A DNA stretch of 64,000 nt. It comes from Sesamum alatum. Taxonomy: Eukaryota; Streptophyta; Magnoliopsida; Lamiales; Pedaliaceae. Below, in pieces: positions 23,141 through 36,695 of this stretch (position 1 is the first letter of the stretch; each line of letters begins with the position of its first letter). The position numbers were made by a program, and so were the translations under genes. The stretch covers positions 10,397,395-10,461,394 of the forward strand of contig JACGWO010000004.1 in NCBI GenBank assembly GCA_034509735.1. The letters are read 5' to 3'. Under the pieces are notes generated by a model. The model had not been told where the DNA came from, made no database searches, and saw only the letters and a list, made by a program, of their open reading frames with translations.

Positions 23141-23968
23141 AAATTTAGACACTAATGCACTTTTATCTTTGCCATATCGAGAGCTTGGAGAACCTTCATA
23201 ATCAATCGTACGTCCAGATACATGCCTAATACTCAGCACAATCATAGGAAACACCTTGTGTTATCAATCCTTATCATTGACTGATAGATGGCTCATTTTT
23301 GGCTATAAAATATATTTGTATTGACTCTCATAATCAATATTAAAGCTACTGTTCAATTATACGACTAGGACGCCATCTTATTCAACATCAAAATGCACTA
23401 GGACTACATTTAGAACACTCTTTCGAGCCATGGACGCAGCTCTGTACCTATTCGCAACGACAAACTCCTTTAAACAAGTTTAGACACTAATGCACTTTTA
23501 TCTTTGGCATATCGAGGGCTTGGAGAACTTTCATAATCAATCGTATGTCCGGATGCATGCCTATATTCTCAGCACAATCGTAGGAAACACCTTGTGTTAT
23601 CAATCCTTATCATTGACTGATAGATGACTCATTTTTGGCTATAAATATATTCGTATGGACTCTAATAATCAATATTAAAGCCACTCTTCGATTATATGGC
23701 TAGGACTCCATGTTATTCAACATTAAAATGCACTAGGACTACATTTAGAACACGCTTTTGAGCCATGGACTCATCTTTGCACCTTTGCGCAAAGAAAAAC
23801 TCCTTTAAATAAATTTAGACACTAATGCACTTTTATCTTTGCCATATCGATGGCTTGGAGAACCTTCATAATCAATCATACGTCCGGATACATGCCTAAT
23901 ACTCAACCAATCGTAGGAAACACCTTGTGTTTCAGTCCTTATCATTGACTAATAGATGACTCCTTCTG
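23141..23968 (-). repeat. Satellite array S3, reverse
   Basis: About two and a half monomers, now in reverse orientation relative to S1 and S2 (for example CTTTGCCATATCGAGAGCTTGG). They are interrupted by the poly-T end of a LINE at 23969. Confidence 0.88.
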
Positions 23969-26228
23969 TTTTTTTTTTAGGTAAAATGTAAATTGCATAA
24001 ATAAAAGGAGAAGGTTACAACGATCACGAAGGCCGCGCGCCTAGTCCTCAACAAACAAGCCCAACAAAGGGGCAAACAACAACAACAACGTGCCAGCCCC
24101 AAGAAGACAACCGGCAAGCACGCAAACAAACCAAAAAACAACAATAAGAGCAATCAGTCTCGGCAACGAGCCAGACCAAACAAATACAACTAAACAAGTA
24201 CAAGGAATCGAAAAGACGATTCAACAATTTTTGTCAGATAAGACCGCAAACAAACCAGGCTGCAGCATGGATCATTTAACACCTTCTTGCAGGCTGCTTG
24301 TATTAGGGCCCATGGATTCGAGGATGGAAACTTCATTGAGGGCTTCAAATGGGTTGAAAATACTAACAGATTTTCCTTTATCCACTGGAGGGATAGGAGG
24401 AGCGGATTCACCTTGATCAACACCTGTGTGAATTACCCGAGGGGGGCTGTTTGCAAGACCATCTTGTGAGGGCACTTTTGTGGGGGTGGTTCAGCCAAGT
24501 CATTACGAGAGTGAGCATGAGCTGCTGGTGGGGGAGCACCGCGAGGCTTAGGGACATAAACCGAGACGATAGGCTTAGTCGACTTCATTATAGAAGGAGA
24601 AGCCAAAGCCGAGTGACCAAGGGAAAAGCAGGTTTTTACATTTAGGGCGGAACCCATTCATATTCAACATCAATGCGGCAAATGGAGAATTCATGGCCAT
24701 CGTCCTACGGGATCATGATCACAATGTGGCGCGGGAGAGTGGATGAATACTCAAGCATGACGCAAGCACGAGCGAAATCCAGTCTCGTGCAGGCCTTTGT
24801 AATTGCATCCGTGTATAAAGGGGCGACCAATCCACTTGCTATAGTGCTCAAACCTTCTTACGTCCAGAATTCAACCGGAAGGTGTTGGAGACGGATCCAA
24901 ACAGGAACTGAGTGTGATTTTTTTTCGCATGGCTAACCCCGGTTTCCTAACGCTTGAAGTACAATGGGTTGGCCATGGAAGAGCCAAGGCGCTCCCTCAA
25001 TAACATCCTCCATGGCTGAAAATGTCTCAAAAGAGTAAGAAGAAAAAAACCAATTCGAGGTGGCTGTCACATGCTTGACTCCGGCCCCAATATTCATTGA
25101 GCAAAGTCTTTTAGGAGGTGAAACGGAGGCTTACGGCCAAGTACGTAGCCAAACGGCCGTTGATTCCCATCTTTTGGAGCCCTTTTTGATCATGGCAAGA
25201 GAGGGCCGAACGACGACTTCCCCGTTTTGGATATCTGGAGTGATGTAGCATAAGGTATTCTTCTTGGAGTTTAACACATGTGGAGCAAAGCGGTCGAGTT
25301 TGGTGTTGTCGGACTTGATGGACAAAAGGGGAACTGAGACAGAAAGCAATTCCGATTGGATGGGAGGACCGAATCAGCCAGGGGGGGGGGGGTTGAAACA
25401 TTCATGATGGGAGAACAAATACCATGGACGAGGGGTTGAACCATCCCCGGGTGAGCCACTACTGAATCAACAACATGTTCAACATGCTCATGGCGTTGAG
25501 CAATCACGGGGGTGCAAGGGGGGTTTCGGAATAGGCTGATGAGTGAAACCTTTAAGCACACACTCAACATAAGAAGATCCATGTGCGATATGGGGCGAAG
25601 GCCTAGCACACGAGGAAGATGGTGTAGAGGCCAAGCAAGCCGGTGTGGAGGGAGAAGAGTTCGCCGGCGAAGGGGGCGCCAATGGGGCGGTTATTTGCGG
25701 ATTTTCCAAACATGAAGGGGAAGTGGAGAGGTCTTTGGAGGGTGAAGGGTCACCAACAGCAGCAACAGCCATTTGAGGCGTGAAAACCCTAGTTGGAGGC
25801 GGTAGAAGCCCAAGAGTCACATGCGGATCAGTCAGTCGCAGCCTGGGGATCGCTCAGATAGCACGCCGTGGTTTAAGAGGAGGGCGGAATGGTGTAAGCT
25901 CATGTTCAGACGTGGGTTTAAGGGCTGGGGGCAGCGAATCATTGCAAGTCGATTCCGGTGGAGGAGAATCAACTTAGATTTCCATGAATCCTTGACCACC
26001 TTCAAAGCCGCAAGAGCTTGGGTGTCGCCTTTGTCAATAACACGGGCTGCAAGAGAGAAGAACTCGGAAATGTTGTTATCTCTTCGAAATCTCTCAATAT
26101 TCTCATCTAACAGTGAGGATAAACTAGCGGCCGCCCTCTCATCACCACCGTCCGCATCCGCTCCACCGTCATCACCACCGGAGCCCTCCAAGGTCGCGGT
26201 CAATGGGAGGGATGAAGGAGATGAGTGA
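23969..26228 (-). mobile_element. ORF1-only LINE derivative, copy 1
   Basis: It ends on the left with ten T (poly-A tail on the minus strand). Upstream of that tail is a 3' untranslated region of about 290 bp ending TTTACATTTTACCTAAAA, and before it the ORF1 stop near 24270. The RT-bearing ORF2 is missing: after ORF1 only the first codons of ORF2 (AAW, then W-F-V-C-G-L-I, stop) remain. The 5' side is cut within ORF1 near 26228 and joined to satellite. No clear target duplication is visible. Confidence 0.8.
24270..26228 (-). pseudogene. LINE ORF1 (DUF4283/CCHC type), copy 1
   Basis: On the minus strand the N-terminal part includes SLLDENIERFRRDNNISEFFSLA. A proline/serine-rich linker (PSKDLSTSPSCLENPQ, HGSSYVECVLKG) follows, then DUF4283 (VVRPSLAMIKKGSKRW) and the C-terminal FNPFEALNEV motif before the stop. 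ORF1 proteins of plant L1 elements bind the element RNA. Several frameshifts and a run of G at 25381-25390 break the frame. The expected CCHC knuckle near 24590 is degraded. It has no start codon because the 5' end is lost. Confidence 0.8.
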
Positions 26229-28272
26229 TTATTCGTATTGTCTCTAATAATCAATATTAAAGCCACTCTTTGATTATACGACTAGGACTCAATCTTATTC
26301 AACATAAAAATGCACTAGGACTACATCTAAAACACTCTTTTGAGCCATGGACTCAGCTTTGTACCTTTGCGCAACAACAAACTCCCTATAAACGAATTTA
26401 GACACTAAAGCACTTTTATCTTTTCCATATCGAGGGCTTGGAAAACCTTCATAATCAATCGTACGTCCGGATATATGCCTAATACTCAATACAACCGTAG
26501 GAAACACCTTGTGTTATCAGTCCTTATTATTGACTGATAGATGACTCATGTTTTGCTATAAATATATTCGTATTGACTCTAATAATCAATATTAAAGCCA
26601 CTCTTCGATTATACGACTAGGACGCCATCTTATTCAACATAAAAATGCACTAGGACTATATTTAGAACACTCTTTCGAGCCATGGACTCAGCTTTGTACC
26701 TATTCGCAACGACAAACTCTTTTAAACATGTTTAGACACTAATGCACTTTTAACTTTGCCATATCGAGGGCTTGGAGAACCTTCATAATCAATCATACGC
26801 CTGGATACATGCCTAATACTCAACACAATCGTAGGAAACACCTTGTGTTATCGGTCCTTATCATTGACTAATAGATGACTCATTCTGTCTATAAATATAT
26901 TCGTATTGACTCTAATAATCAATATTAAAGCCACTCTTCGATTATACGACTAGGACTCCATCTTATTTCAACATAAAAATGCACTAGGATACATGCCTAT
27001 TACTCAACACAATCGTTGGAAAAACACCTTGTGTTATCAGTTCTTATCATTGACCGATAGATGACTCATTTTTGGCTATAAATATATTCGTATTGACTCT
27101 AATAATCAATAATAAAGCCACTCTTCGAATATACGACTAGGACGCCATCTTATTCAACATAAAAATCAACTAGGACTACATTTAGAACACTCTTTCGAGC
27201 CATAGACTCAGCTTTTTACCTTTTCGCAACGACAAACATTTAAACAAATATATTCGTATTGACTCTAATAATCAATATTCAAGCCACTCTCGATTATATG
27301 GCTAGCACTCCATGTTATTCAACATTAAAATGCACTAGGACTACATCTTGAATACTCTTTTGAGCCATGGACTCCATGTTATTCAACATTAAACTCCTTT
27401 AAACAAATTTAGACACTAAAATACTTTTATCTTTGCCATATCGAGGTCTTAGAGAACCTTCATAATCAATCGTACGTCCGGATACATGCCTAATACTCAG
27501 CACAATTGTAGGAAACACCTTGTGTTTTTGGTCCTTATCATTGACAGATAGATGACTCATTTTGGCTATAAATATATTCGTATTGACTCTAATAATCAAT
27601 ATTAAAGCCACTCTTTGATTATACGACTAGGACTCAATCTTATTCAACATAAAAATGCACTAGAACTACATCTAGAACACTCTTTTGAGCCATGGACTCA
27701 GCTTTGTACCTTTGAGCAAGTGACAAACTCCTTTAAACAATTTAGACACTAATGCACTTTTATATTTGCTTCTATCTAGGATTTGGAGAACATTCATAAT
27801 TAATCGTACATCCGGATACATGTACACCTAAAACTCAACACAATCGTAGGAAACACAATCTGTTCAGTGTTATCAGTCCTTATCATTGACTGATAGATGA
27901 CTCATTTCTGGCTATAAATATATTCGTATTGACTCTAATAATCAATATTAAAGCCACTCTTTGATTATACGACTAGGACTCCATCTTATTCAACATAAAA
28001 ATGCACTAGGACTACATCTAGAACACTCTTTTGAGCCATGGACTCAGCTTTTGTACCTTTACGCAACAACAAACTCCTTTAAACAAATTTAGACACTAAT
28101 GCACTTTTATCTTTGCCATATCGAGGGCTTGGAGAACCTTCATAATCAATTGTTTTTCCGGATACATGCCTAATACTCAACACAATCATAGAAAAACACC
28201 TTGTGTTATCAGTCCTTATCATTAACTGATAGATGACTCATTTTTTGCTATAAATATATTCGTATTGACTCT
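26229..28272 (-). repeat. Satellite array S4, reverse, rearranged
   Basis: Reverse-oriented monomers, several shortened by internal deletions (around 26990, 27235-27250 and 27370). The spacing is less regular than elsewhere. The array is split from S5 by the L1 insertion at 28273. Confidence 0.87.
28257..28272. repeat. 16-bp target duplication, left, of the L1
   Basis: TATTCGTATTGACTCT lies next to the poly-T of the LINE and is repeated at 33859-33874 at its other end. The motif is a normal part of the satellite monomer, which pins the insertion site. Confidence 0.92.
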
Positions 28273-28324
28273 TTTTTTTTTCGGTAAAGGTAAGTTTTAT
28301 TTAAATGGAAAAGAGTTACAAAAA

Positions 28325-31300
28325 TTACAAGTCAATCAATTGGAATCTTGGAAATGAGTCCAAGGGATCCGCCACAATCTGAATAATAGTACTTATATTA
28401 CAAGGAAGATCAGAACCCAAAATAAGTTGCCGGATTTCCTCAACCACTAGTCTCCCTTTCGTATCAGCAGTACGCTCAGTTGCTTGGAATCTCCTTCGAT
28501 TGTGTTCTTTGCAAAGGTGATAGATAAATGACGCCAACAAAGCTCTATATGCCGCATTAATAGCATGCCGTCCTCTCCATCTTGTAGCTGCCCAAGTAAC
28601 GTTCGTATTCCACTCTCTTTTCGGCCATGGAAATCTGACTCGGCTTCTGATGGCTCCAAGGCATTGACGTGAAAAACCGACAATCAAAGAACATGTGATC
28701 ATGAGTTTCAGATTGTCCATCAATGCATAGTACACAAGTAGTGTCCAAGTGAAGATACCAAGGCTTATCCATAGTGGATAATCGTCCAAGAATAGCAAGC
28801 CAAAGGATAAAGGTGTTGCGTGAGATTCTGAAAGGCCCCAAAAGAAGTGAAGACCAAAAAAACTCTTGGTGAGGATGCCCGTAGAGCTCTATATGCCTCC
28901 GATGTAGAAAAAATTGTTCCTTTCCCTCTCCAAAAATTCGATCCTGTCCACCATGAATGGTGGGTAAGGACTGCAAAATAACCAAGCACTCCATGTTTGT
29001 GATAAGTGACCAATTCCACTCCCCCTCAAGAATGATAGATTTCACTACATCAGTATCGGATGTTCCAGTCAAGCTAGGACCCTGTGGTAGTCGCTGAATA
29101 AGAGGGCCTAGGTGGTGCCAAGGGTCATGCCATAGAGATGTGGAACCACCATCACCAATAATGTTTTCAATCTGAGGCTTCAAGATAGGTTGCAGGCGGA
29201 GAAGCTTCCTCCATACCCACGATCCCGCTTTGTCTCCCACCGTCCAGATAGATTTACCACGAAGTCTGTAATGGTAAATCCACGCCACCGGATAGAAGAA
29301 GTACTACGATTTATAACCGACCACAAATGTTTACTCATCAAGGCATAATTAAGTGTCTGAACATCGTGAATACCTTGACCACCTTCCTCCTTAGGTAGAC
29401 AAACTTGTGACCAAGCAACTTTCGCGTATCCCGTCTATGAGGATCCTTTCCAAAGGAAGCTTCGCATCAATTGCTCAATGCGCCGAATAATCCCTTTTGG
29501 CAAAATAAATGCCAAGGACCAATAAGTGTTAAAGGCCATGAGGACGAATTTAATCAACTGAACACGACCCGCGAATGTTAGTTGTACACCTTCCCAACTT
29601 TTAATCCGCTTCTCAATTTTTTGCAACAGAGGCTGGCAATCAGATATTTTAAGACGCGAAGAGAGAAGTGGGAGACCAAGGTATCTAACCAGCAATAGGC
29701 CCTCTTGGAATCCCAACAACTGCAGGAGTGCCCTTGTTGTCCTGGGCTGATTTCGATATAATAATCTGACTCTTAGCAGGGTTAGCAAACAATCCAGATA
29801 GACCTGAAAAAATTTGAAGTCCCCTATGGAACACACCCAACGACCCCTCATCAGCACTACTAAATAACAACAGGTCATCGGCGAAACTCAACTGGAAAAG
29901 TCCAATCTCCTGGCACTTCCAGTGGAAACGAAATCCTTCATCCTGTTCAATAAGTTTGTTGGATAATCATCATAACCATAACAAAAAGGTAAGGCGATAT
30001 TGGGTCACCTTGTCTTAACCCACGTGCTCCAGTAAAAAAAACCATATATGCTACCATTAAGGCACACCGAAAAAGAAGTCGTTGTAACACACTCCTCCAC
30101 CCAGCCCCGAAACTGATGCGGGAAACCGAAAAGGCCCAAAGTTGCTAACAGGAAGTTCCATTCGACCGTGTCATAAGCCTTTCTCAAATCCACTTTCAAG
30201 GCACACCTCGGAGGTGATCGCTGCTGATTGTACCCATCGAAAAAGCTCCTGAGCCAACAAGATATTATCACTAATAGATCGGCCTGGGAACAAAAGCGTT
30301 CTGTGTCCAACTAATCAAACCTATCCAGCAAAGGCCGAAGCTGGTGAACAATAATCTTCGTGATCGCTTTATACAACACGTTGCAACACGAAATAGGGCG
30401 AAAATCAGCCACAGTTTCCGGGGATTGCACTTTCGGGATGAGTGCAAGCAAAGTAGCATTAACCTGCTTCAGTAATCGTCCATGATTGAAAAAATCAATC
30501 ACCGCCTTGGCAACCTCGTCTCCAATAATAGGCCATGCCGCTTTGTAGAACCCTGCCGCATAGCCATCTGGCCTCGGAGATTTATCCTCCGCAATGTCAA
30601 AGAATGCCTCTTTCGCCTCTGCCCTAGTAATTGGCATCACAAAGTTGGGAGACTCATTATCTGTAAGAATATGCCGTGCCCATGGGCGGAGATAGCAAAT
30701 ATCAATATGCTGATACGTCGATCTCCTCCAAGAAGTCCCTTGTAGTAGTTCACAAAATCGTCAATAACCTCCTGATAGTCCGTTCTAATTTGGCCATCAG
30801 AAGTGCTGATATGAAAAATGCGTTTAGAAGCACGCCTTTTGGCCACCTTACGAAAGAAAACCCGAGTACACTGGTCCCCTCCTTTGAGCCATTGGATCTT
30901 TGCCCATTGCTACAGCATTCTTTGTTCCAATTTAGTGGCCTTCGAGAAGACCACTTGACAACAATACTCCAGATGTAGAAGAAGTGAGTTGTGTCTATGC
31001 AACTGTAATACCGATTGTGCTAATGCAAGAAATTGTGCCGCTAGTTGAACGTTCTGGGCTAGGTCACCTTTTTTCCTCCTCTCAGCATGAAAAAGAGGTT
31101 TCAGTGCTTTTAGTTTGCGTGTAACCGCATACATAGCCACTATTTGATGACACCAGGCATCCCGAACTATAGGAATAAAGGACAGAGAAAAGCCAGATAA
31201 TTATCAAAACGGAACAATCCAGCTTGCGGGATAGAGGAAGTACCTTGAAGTACAAAGGGGAATGATCAGAAGTCCGAGGTTAAGACTATGGTAACAGCTA

Positions 31301-31943
31301 TCCGTTCATGTCTGAACCAACTGTCATTGACAAGCATACGGTCAAGTTTCTTCCATAGACTCTGATGATCATCACTGCAATTGTGCCATGTAAACGTACA
31401 CCCCTGCATGGGTAGGTGAATAAGTCTAGTGTCTAGCAGGCACCTCCGAAATTCCTCCATAGCAACACGGATGTCACCCGACCGCCCACATACCTCGCTC
31501 ATGTCCACCACCCATATTAAAATCCCGAGAACCAACCATGGCTGATCAAAAATTCTCGAGGGAAAGCCTACCGAGCTCCCTGCCAAAGGTCACATCTAGT
31601 CCCAACCTCATTAGACCCATAGACAACTATAACAAGGATGTATAAATGATGTCTACGAATAAATAACTTGCAGTGTATGAATTGTAAGTGTACCATTAGA
31701 ACCTCTACATCAATTTCATCATCATTCCAAGCAAGCCAAATTACGGTTACCAACACCAGAATAATCAGAAAACCAATTCCAACGAGGAAGTACACAAGAT
31801 TGTATACGAGCAACATTAATCAAAGAAACACGAGTTTCAAGAATACCAAGAAAAACATAACCTGTGGTCCGAAAACTAGATCTCCAACTGCCACTTGGTG
31901 CTTCTCTTCGGTTCAGCCCTCGCACATTCTAAACAGCTATATT
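28325..31943 (-). pseudogene. LINE ORF2: endonuclease and reverse transcriptase
   Basis: On the minus strand it starts with the apurinic-type endonuclease entry NVRGLNRREA near 31920, followed by TFTWHNCSDDHQSLWKKLDR near 31390. RT motifs are ALIPKVQSPETVADFRPISC near 30480, VDLRKAYDTVEWNFL near 30190 and the catalytic FADDLLLFS near 29870. The zf-RVT region is near 28700 (CVLCIDGQSETHDHMFFDC). This order is that of plant L1 ORF2, which nicks DNA and copies the RNA at the nick. At least seven frame changes split it (near 31800, 31590, 31150, 30850, 30640, 30310 and 29890), so no active enzyme is expected. Confidence 0.9.
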
Positions 31944-31945
31944 AA

Positions 31946-33794
31946 TCATAAAACCACTTCGGAAGGGCTGCATTGTTTAGGGCCCTGAGTGTCTGATACA
32001 GTATCATCCTCACATTCAAGAGCTTCAAAATAATTAAAGAGGACAATCTCCTTTTCTTTGGCAATAGCTGTATCATGTTTCGGTGGCTTTTCCACGTTCG
32101 GTTTGGGAACCGAACGTGTTTCAGTTGTTGGTTGAGGCACAAAAACTTTCACTGGGGGGTGAGGTGGAGGTTTCTGCGGTGAGCAAGAACTCGTGGGGTG
32201 CCCCAAGGACATGCACTTGATGCACTTCGGTGGAATCCATTCATACTCCACGTCCATCTTGCATGGAACTTCCCGTCCGTCCTCCATAGGAGCCATGATA
32301 ACAATATGTTTCGGAAGTGTGGACGAGATATCCAACATAACGCACACACGAGCGAAGTCCAGTCTCGTGCATGCTTTCATGATAGCATCTTGGTACAGTG
32401 GCTTTCCAATCCCACTAGCTACTACACTGAGACCCCCATCCATCCAAAATTCCACCGGGAGGTGACGTAACCTAATCTAGATCGGGACTTCAGTAAGTTT
32501 GTGCTTCCTTAGTGCCATTCCCGCCTCCCATCGTTGAAGGACAATGGGTTGACCTTGAAAAAGCCATGGCCCTCCCTCAAGCACCTCCTCCATCGCTTTC
32601 ATCGTATTGAATTGAAAGAAAAAGAAACCATTAGCCGTGGCTGTGACCTTATTCACCATCGGCCATGTCTTCTTACCAAAGGTTTCCATGTCATGAAAAT
32701 AAGGGCAAGGACCCAAAAAATAGCCAACAATAGTATGTAACCAACGTTGAGAACCATCACGAATTATATTCAACGAAGGTCGAATAATAGTTTCACCATT
32801 TTGAACCAAAGGAGCCACATAATTGAGATTTTTCGAGTAGAATTATGAAACGCAGCAGTAATTTTATCAACAGATGATAATGTAGAATAACTTGATGTTA
32901 AGGGAACATTACCAATGAATATTTCCGGTGGTTTCGATGCGTTTCCTTTGTCCAAAGGTGCTGAAGATGGCGGCCGTGTAAGGGGAGCAACCACCGGTAA
33001 ATTGTGCAAGTTTCCCTCAATATGTGTATCCATGCTAAATAAGGAAGATTGCGGCTGATTATCCACACGTATGGAAGGCGGATCAGATAGGAAGGAAGGT
33101 GGCTCAACATGTAAGGATGTTTGCAGCTGATTATCCATGCGTATGGAAGGCGGATCAGATTGGAAGAAGGTGGCTCAACATGTAAGGATGGTGGCTGATT
33201 ATCCGGATCTTGTTCGGAACCTTCCAAAATGGCAACAATGGATGGCGGCGCTAGGGTTTCAACCGCAGCACTCACCGGAAATAACGAGGAGGAAGCCATG
33301 GACGACGGCGGCAATGAGAGAAGAGGAATAGGAAATGATGCAGCCACCGATGGAGTATGTTGCAAATACGCATTCATTTGTTTGGTTGTTGGCATGCGTG
33401 GAATCCGACGGGCAGGCCTAGTAGGAGTCGTAATAGGTCGAAAAGGAGCAAGAGTGCGGGATGAGAAGACGTGTAACCATCGACGGATGGGACTGAAAAG
33501 CACCAAATTTTCAGTCCATCTACGCTTTAAATCCGATATAGCCTCCATAGATCCAAGGTTACCTTCATCAATCACCCTATTAGCCAACGCAAGGAACTTG
33601 GACAAGTTGAACTCGGAGAGTAACCGATTGAGTGCAACCACCTCCTCCGACGATGGAAAGCTAACAACGGCGCTCCCATCACCATTTACAATATCATCCA
33701 AAGACGGCTCATCATTGGCCATGAAGGCCGAGAATGTATGAGTGTGTGTATTGTGTGAGAGAGGGAGGAGAGAATTCTTCCACTCGTGTTTCAC
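31946..33794 (-). pseudogene. LINE ORF1 of the near full-length L1
   Basis: The minus-strand frame opens at 33794 (MKHEWKNSLL), with an internal start MANDEPSLDD at 33722. DUF4283 is at 32818-32300 (NGETIIRPSLNII, EGGPWLFQGQPIVLQRWE) and a CCHC knuckle, CIKCMSLGHPTSSC, near 32215. The C-terminus has VLFNYFEALE before the stop. Frameshifts occur near 33150 and 32830. A TAG in the VPI*IRL motif near 32477 replaces the Trp found in other copies. Its sequence is distinct from both ORF1-only subfamilies. Confidence 0.88.
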
Positions 33795-33858
33795 TCCTCA
33801 CTTAATAAGCTCACAACTCTTGACTCTCAATGATAGTCTCACTACACTTAACACTCTC

Positions 33859-34866
33859 TATTCGTATTGACTCTAATAATCAATATTAAATCCACTCTTC
33901 GATTATATGACTAGGACTCCATCTTATTCAACATAAAAATGCACTAGGACTACATCTAGAAACACTCTTTTAAGCCATGGACTCAGCTTTGTACCTTTGC
34001 ACAACGACAAACTCTTTTAAACAAGCTTAGACACTAATTCCCTTTTATCTCTGCCATATCGAGGGCTTGGTCAACCTTCATAATCAATCGTACGTCCGGA
34101 TACATGCCTAATACTCAACATAATCGTAGGAAACACCTTGTTGTTTTCAGTCCTTATCATTGACGGATAGATGACTCATTTTTTGCTATAAACATATTCG
34201 TATTAACTCTAGTAATCAATATTAAAGCCACTCTTCGATTATATGACTGGGACTCCATCTTATTCAACATAAAAATGCACTAGTACTACATCTAAAACAC
34301 TCTTTGAGCCATGGACTCAGCTTTGTACCTTTGCACAACGAAAAACTCCCTTGAACAAATTTAGACACTTATTCCCTTTTATATTTGCCATATCGAGGGC
34401 TTGGTCAACCTTCGTAATCAATCGTACGTCCGGATACATGCCTAATATTCAACACAATCGTAGGAAACGCCTTGTGTTTCAGTCCTTATCATTGACTGAT
34501 AGATGACTCATTTTTGCTATAAATATATTCGTATTGACTCTAATAATCAATATTAAAGCCACTCTTCGATTATACGACTAGGACTCCATCTTATTCAACA
34601 TAAAATGCACTAGGACTACATCTAGAACACTCTTTTGAGCCATGGACTCAGCTTTGTACCTTTGCGCAACGACAAACTCCTTTAAACAAATTTAGACACT
34701 AATGCACTTTTATCTTTGCCACATCGAGGGCTTGGAGAACCTTCATAATCAATCGTACGTCCGTATACAAGCCTAATACTCAACACAATTGTAGAAAACA
34801 CCTTGTGTTATCAGTCCTTATCATTGACTGATAGATGACTCATTTTTTGCTATAAATATATTCGTA
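33859..34866 (-). repeat. Satellite array S5, reverse, with right LINE duplication
   Basis: It starts with the right-hand TATTCGTATTGACTCT duplication (33859-33874) and continues as about three reverse monomers. It stops where the LTR of element C begins (ACAATAGGTGACC). Confidence 0.9.
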
Positions 34867-35789
34867 GTTTTTACAATAGGTGACCAAAAAGCGAATTGGA
34901 TTGGCGGTTTTGGGTACTATTTAGCAATCTTTATTGACTTGATGAATATAGTAAGTATTCATCCGTGGCACTATGTGTTGGTTGTGCTTACTGATTACGT
35001 TAAATGACGTTTTAACATCACAACAAATGCCCACAGACCAATTGGATAACCCATGTAGTTGAGCTGCGCATTGGATGCCAGCTATGAAACCAACTTCTAA
35101 GGGTTGGTCTGAAATATTCCAAGTCGAGGACCTCAAATTCATTGGATGAGTGCCGTGTTTCATCGCGACAGACGTTGGACGTCTATGTAAATATTAGTGG
35201 GTTACTTGACAAGGGTGTCAACTGACTGAACTGACTCACGGGAACCGTCATATGGAAGCCTTGGAGGCTTGGTCGGTATGACTGGAATTCCCGGCTCCGA
35301 TAGTACGAGGTTAGTCCTCGGACTTGAGGAATCATGGCAGTCACATGCATATGAAGGCTGTATCTAGGGTTTGGCAAGAGATGTTCGTATCTGGGATACG
35401 TTCATTATAAGCGTTATCCAGTGTAGTTGGAATATGTATTAAGGACGGTGGATTCCAAGATAGGATCCTTCACCTGTCAGTATATGACAGTCGAGTCTCC
35501 TATGCGCTCTGAGACGGTTTAAGCTCTTTAAGTCTGTCGCCACAATATTTGTCGAGTAGGGAGTGGTTTCCTACGTCGATCAATAGAGCAAACGTGTCTC
35601 GAGTTGTTGAGCATAGTTGTCTAGTGGGAACCGACACCCAATTCCATGCCCTAGACTTAGACCGGAAGACGGATGATGGAAAGACCGTACTCGTATGGAA
35701 CTTGGGAGCCTAAATGTTCACGCCAACATTCACCTAGTCTCTAGTGCCATAGACCGTTGCTAGACGGCCACCCATGGTGACGGGCGTTT

Positions 35790-36637
35790 TCCGACTAATG
35801 GTTAATGGGAAAACAATTAATTAAATTGGATTTAATTGACCAATTGTGTTGGACACAAGCCCAAGTGATGGGGACCATCCGAAGCTTGCAACTCAAAGCA
35901 AGGAAGATCCTTTGAGAATTAATGGGGGTCCAATTACGAGGGCAAGAGCTAAGAAAATGAAGAAAGCTTTGATGATTCTTATTGATGAAATCAACGGGCC
36001 AATGCATGAGATATCAATAGAAGGTCCAATGATAAATATTCTTCAAGTAGATGGGCTAGAATGCATCTAAATAGTTGGGCTCAAGGTTTGAAGACTTCAT
36101 TTGAAGAAAAGGAGGCCATAAATTCGTCCAACCCACCAAGCCCAAAAAGAGAGTCCATTATTTTTGTCTATATTAATTTATTTTCAGCATTAGAAAGCCA
36201 AGAGACATCATATCAAAGGGTCATTCTTGTTTTTCTAAGTCTTGTTAATGTGGTCAAAAGTGTCACTTTAATGCTCCTAAAGTCTCAAGGTTAGAATTAA
36301 CTCTTGAGACCCTTGGGCATCCATTTGAAGCCTATAAAAGGCCATGGTTATCTTTTGTAAAAATGAGACTTTGAATTAATATAAACTTTCTTCTTGTGAG
36401 GTTGAATTCTCTTTGTAGAGTTTTAATTGTTTAGAACTTATCAAGATACTTGAGCAATATCTTGTGGCGTTCACCATACCAAGGTTCCTGGCTGCCCATA
36501 TAGCCAACGGGTCAAAGGTGCTTTCAAGCTCCAGGTACGATCAAACTAGATCATCGATCTGGGATATCCGCTGCCTATTTCTATACGTTTGGTTCTTGGA
36601 TCCTTATATCCAATGGGTCTCACGTCCTATCCGTATC
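35790..36637 (+). mobile_element. Gypsy-like fragment inside LTR of C
   Basis: About 850 bp interrupts the copia LTR between GTGACGGGCG and CCAAGTCTAG. A 5' reading frame (35846-36070) contains GGPITRARAKKMK, a motif common near the C-terminus of plant Ty3-gypsy polyproteins. A TATA-like CCTATAAAAGGCC at about 36330 and an LTR-like AT-rich stretch follow. The boundaries lack obvious duplications. I infer the 3' part of a gypsy element, truncated. The assignment rests on one motif. Confidence 0.5.
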
Positions 36638-36695
36638 ACCAAGTCTAGCTGAGGGTGAACCGAATGAGTCACACACAAAATCACTATGGGATTGG

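Larger units (their letters stand above)
28273..33858 (-). mobile_element. Near full-length plant L1-type LINE
   Basis: A 5.6-kb non-LTR retrotransposon on the minus strand. Its 3' end is a short poly-A (poly-T from 28273 in plus) and its 5' end carries an untranslated region with TCTCTCCTCCCTCTCTCACAC. It encodes ORF1 (DUF4283 and CCHC) and ORF2 (endonuclease, RT, zf-RVT). The 16-bp duplications show target-primed insertion into the satellite. It looks 5' complete, but both ORFs carry frameshifts and stops. Confidence 0.93.

Noticed and set aside
27399..27611. Open frames through the satellite (MALILIIR..., RHVSGRTIDYEG...)
   Set aside because: They are limited to single monomers, broken by stops in most, and show no frame conservation between monomers.
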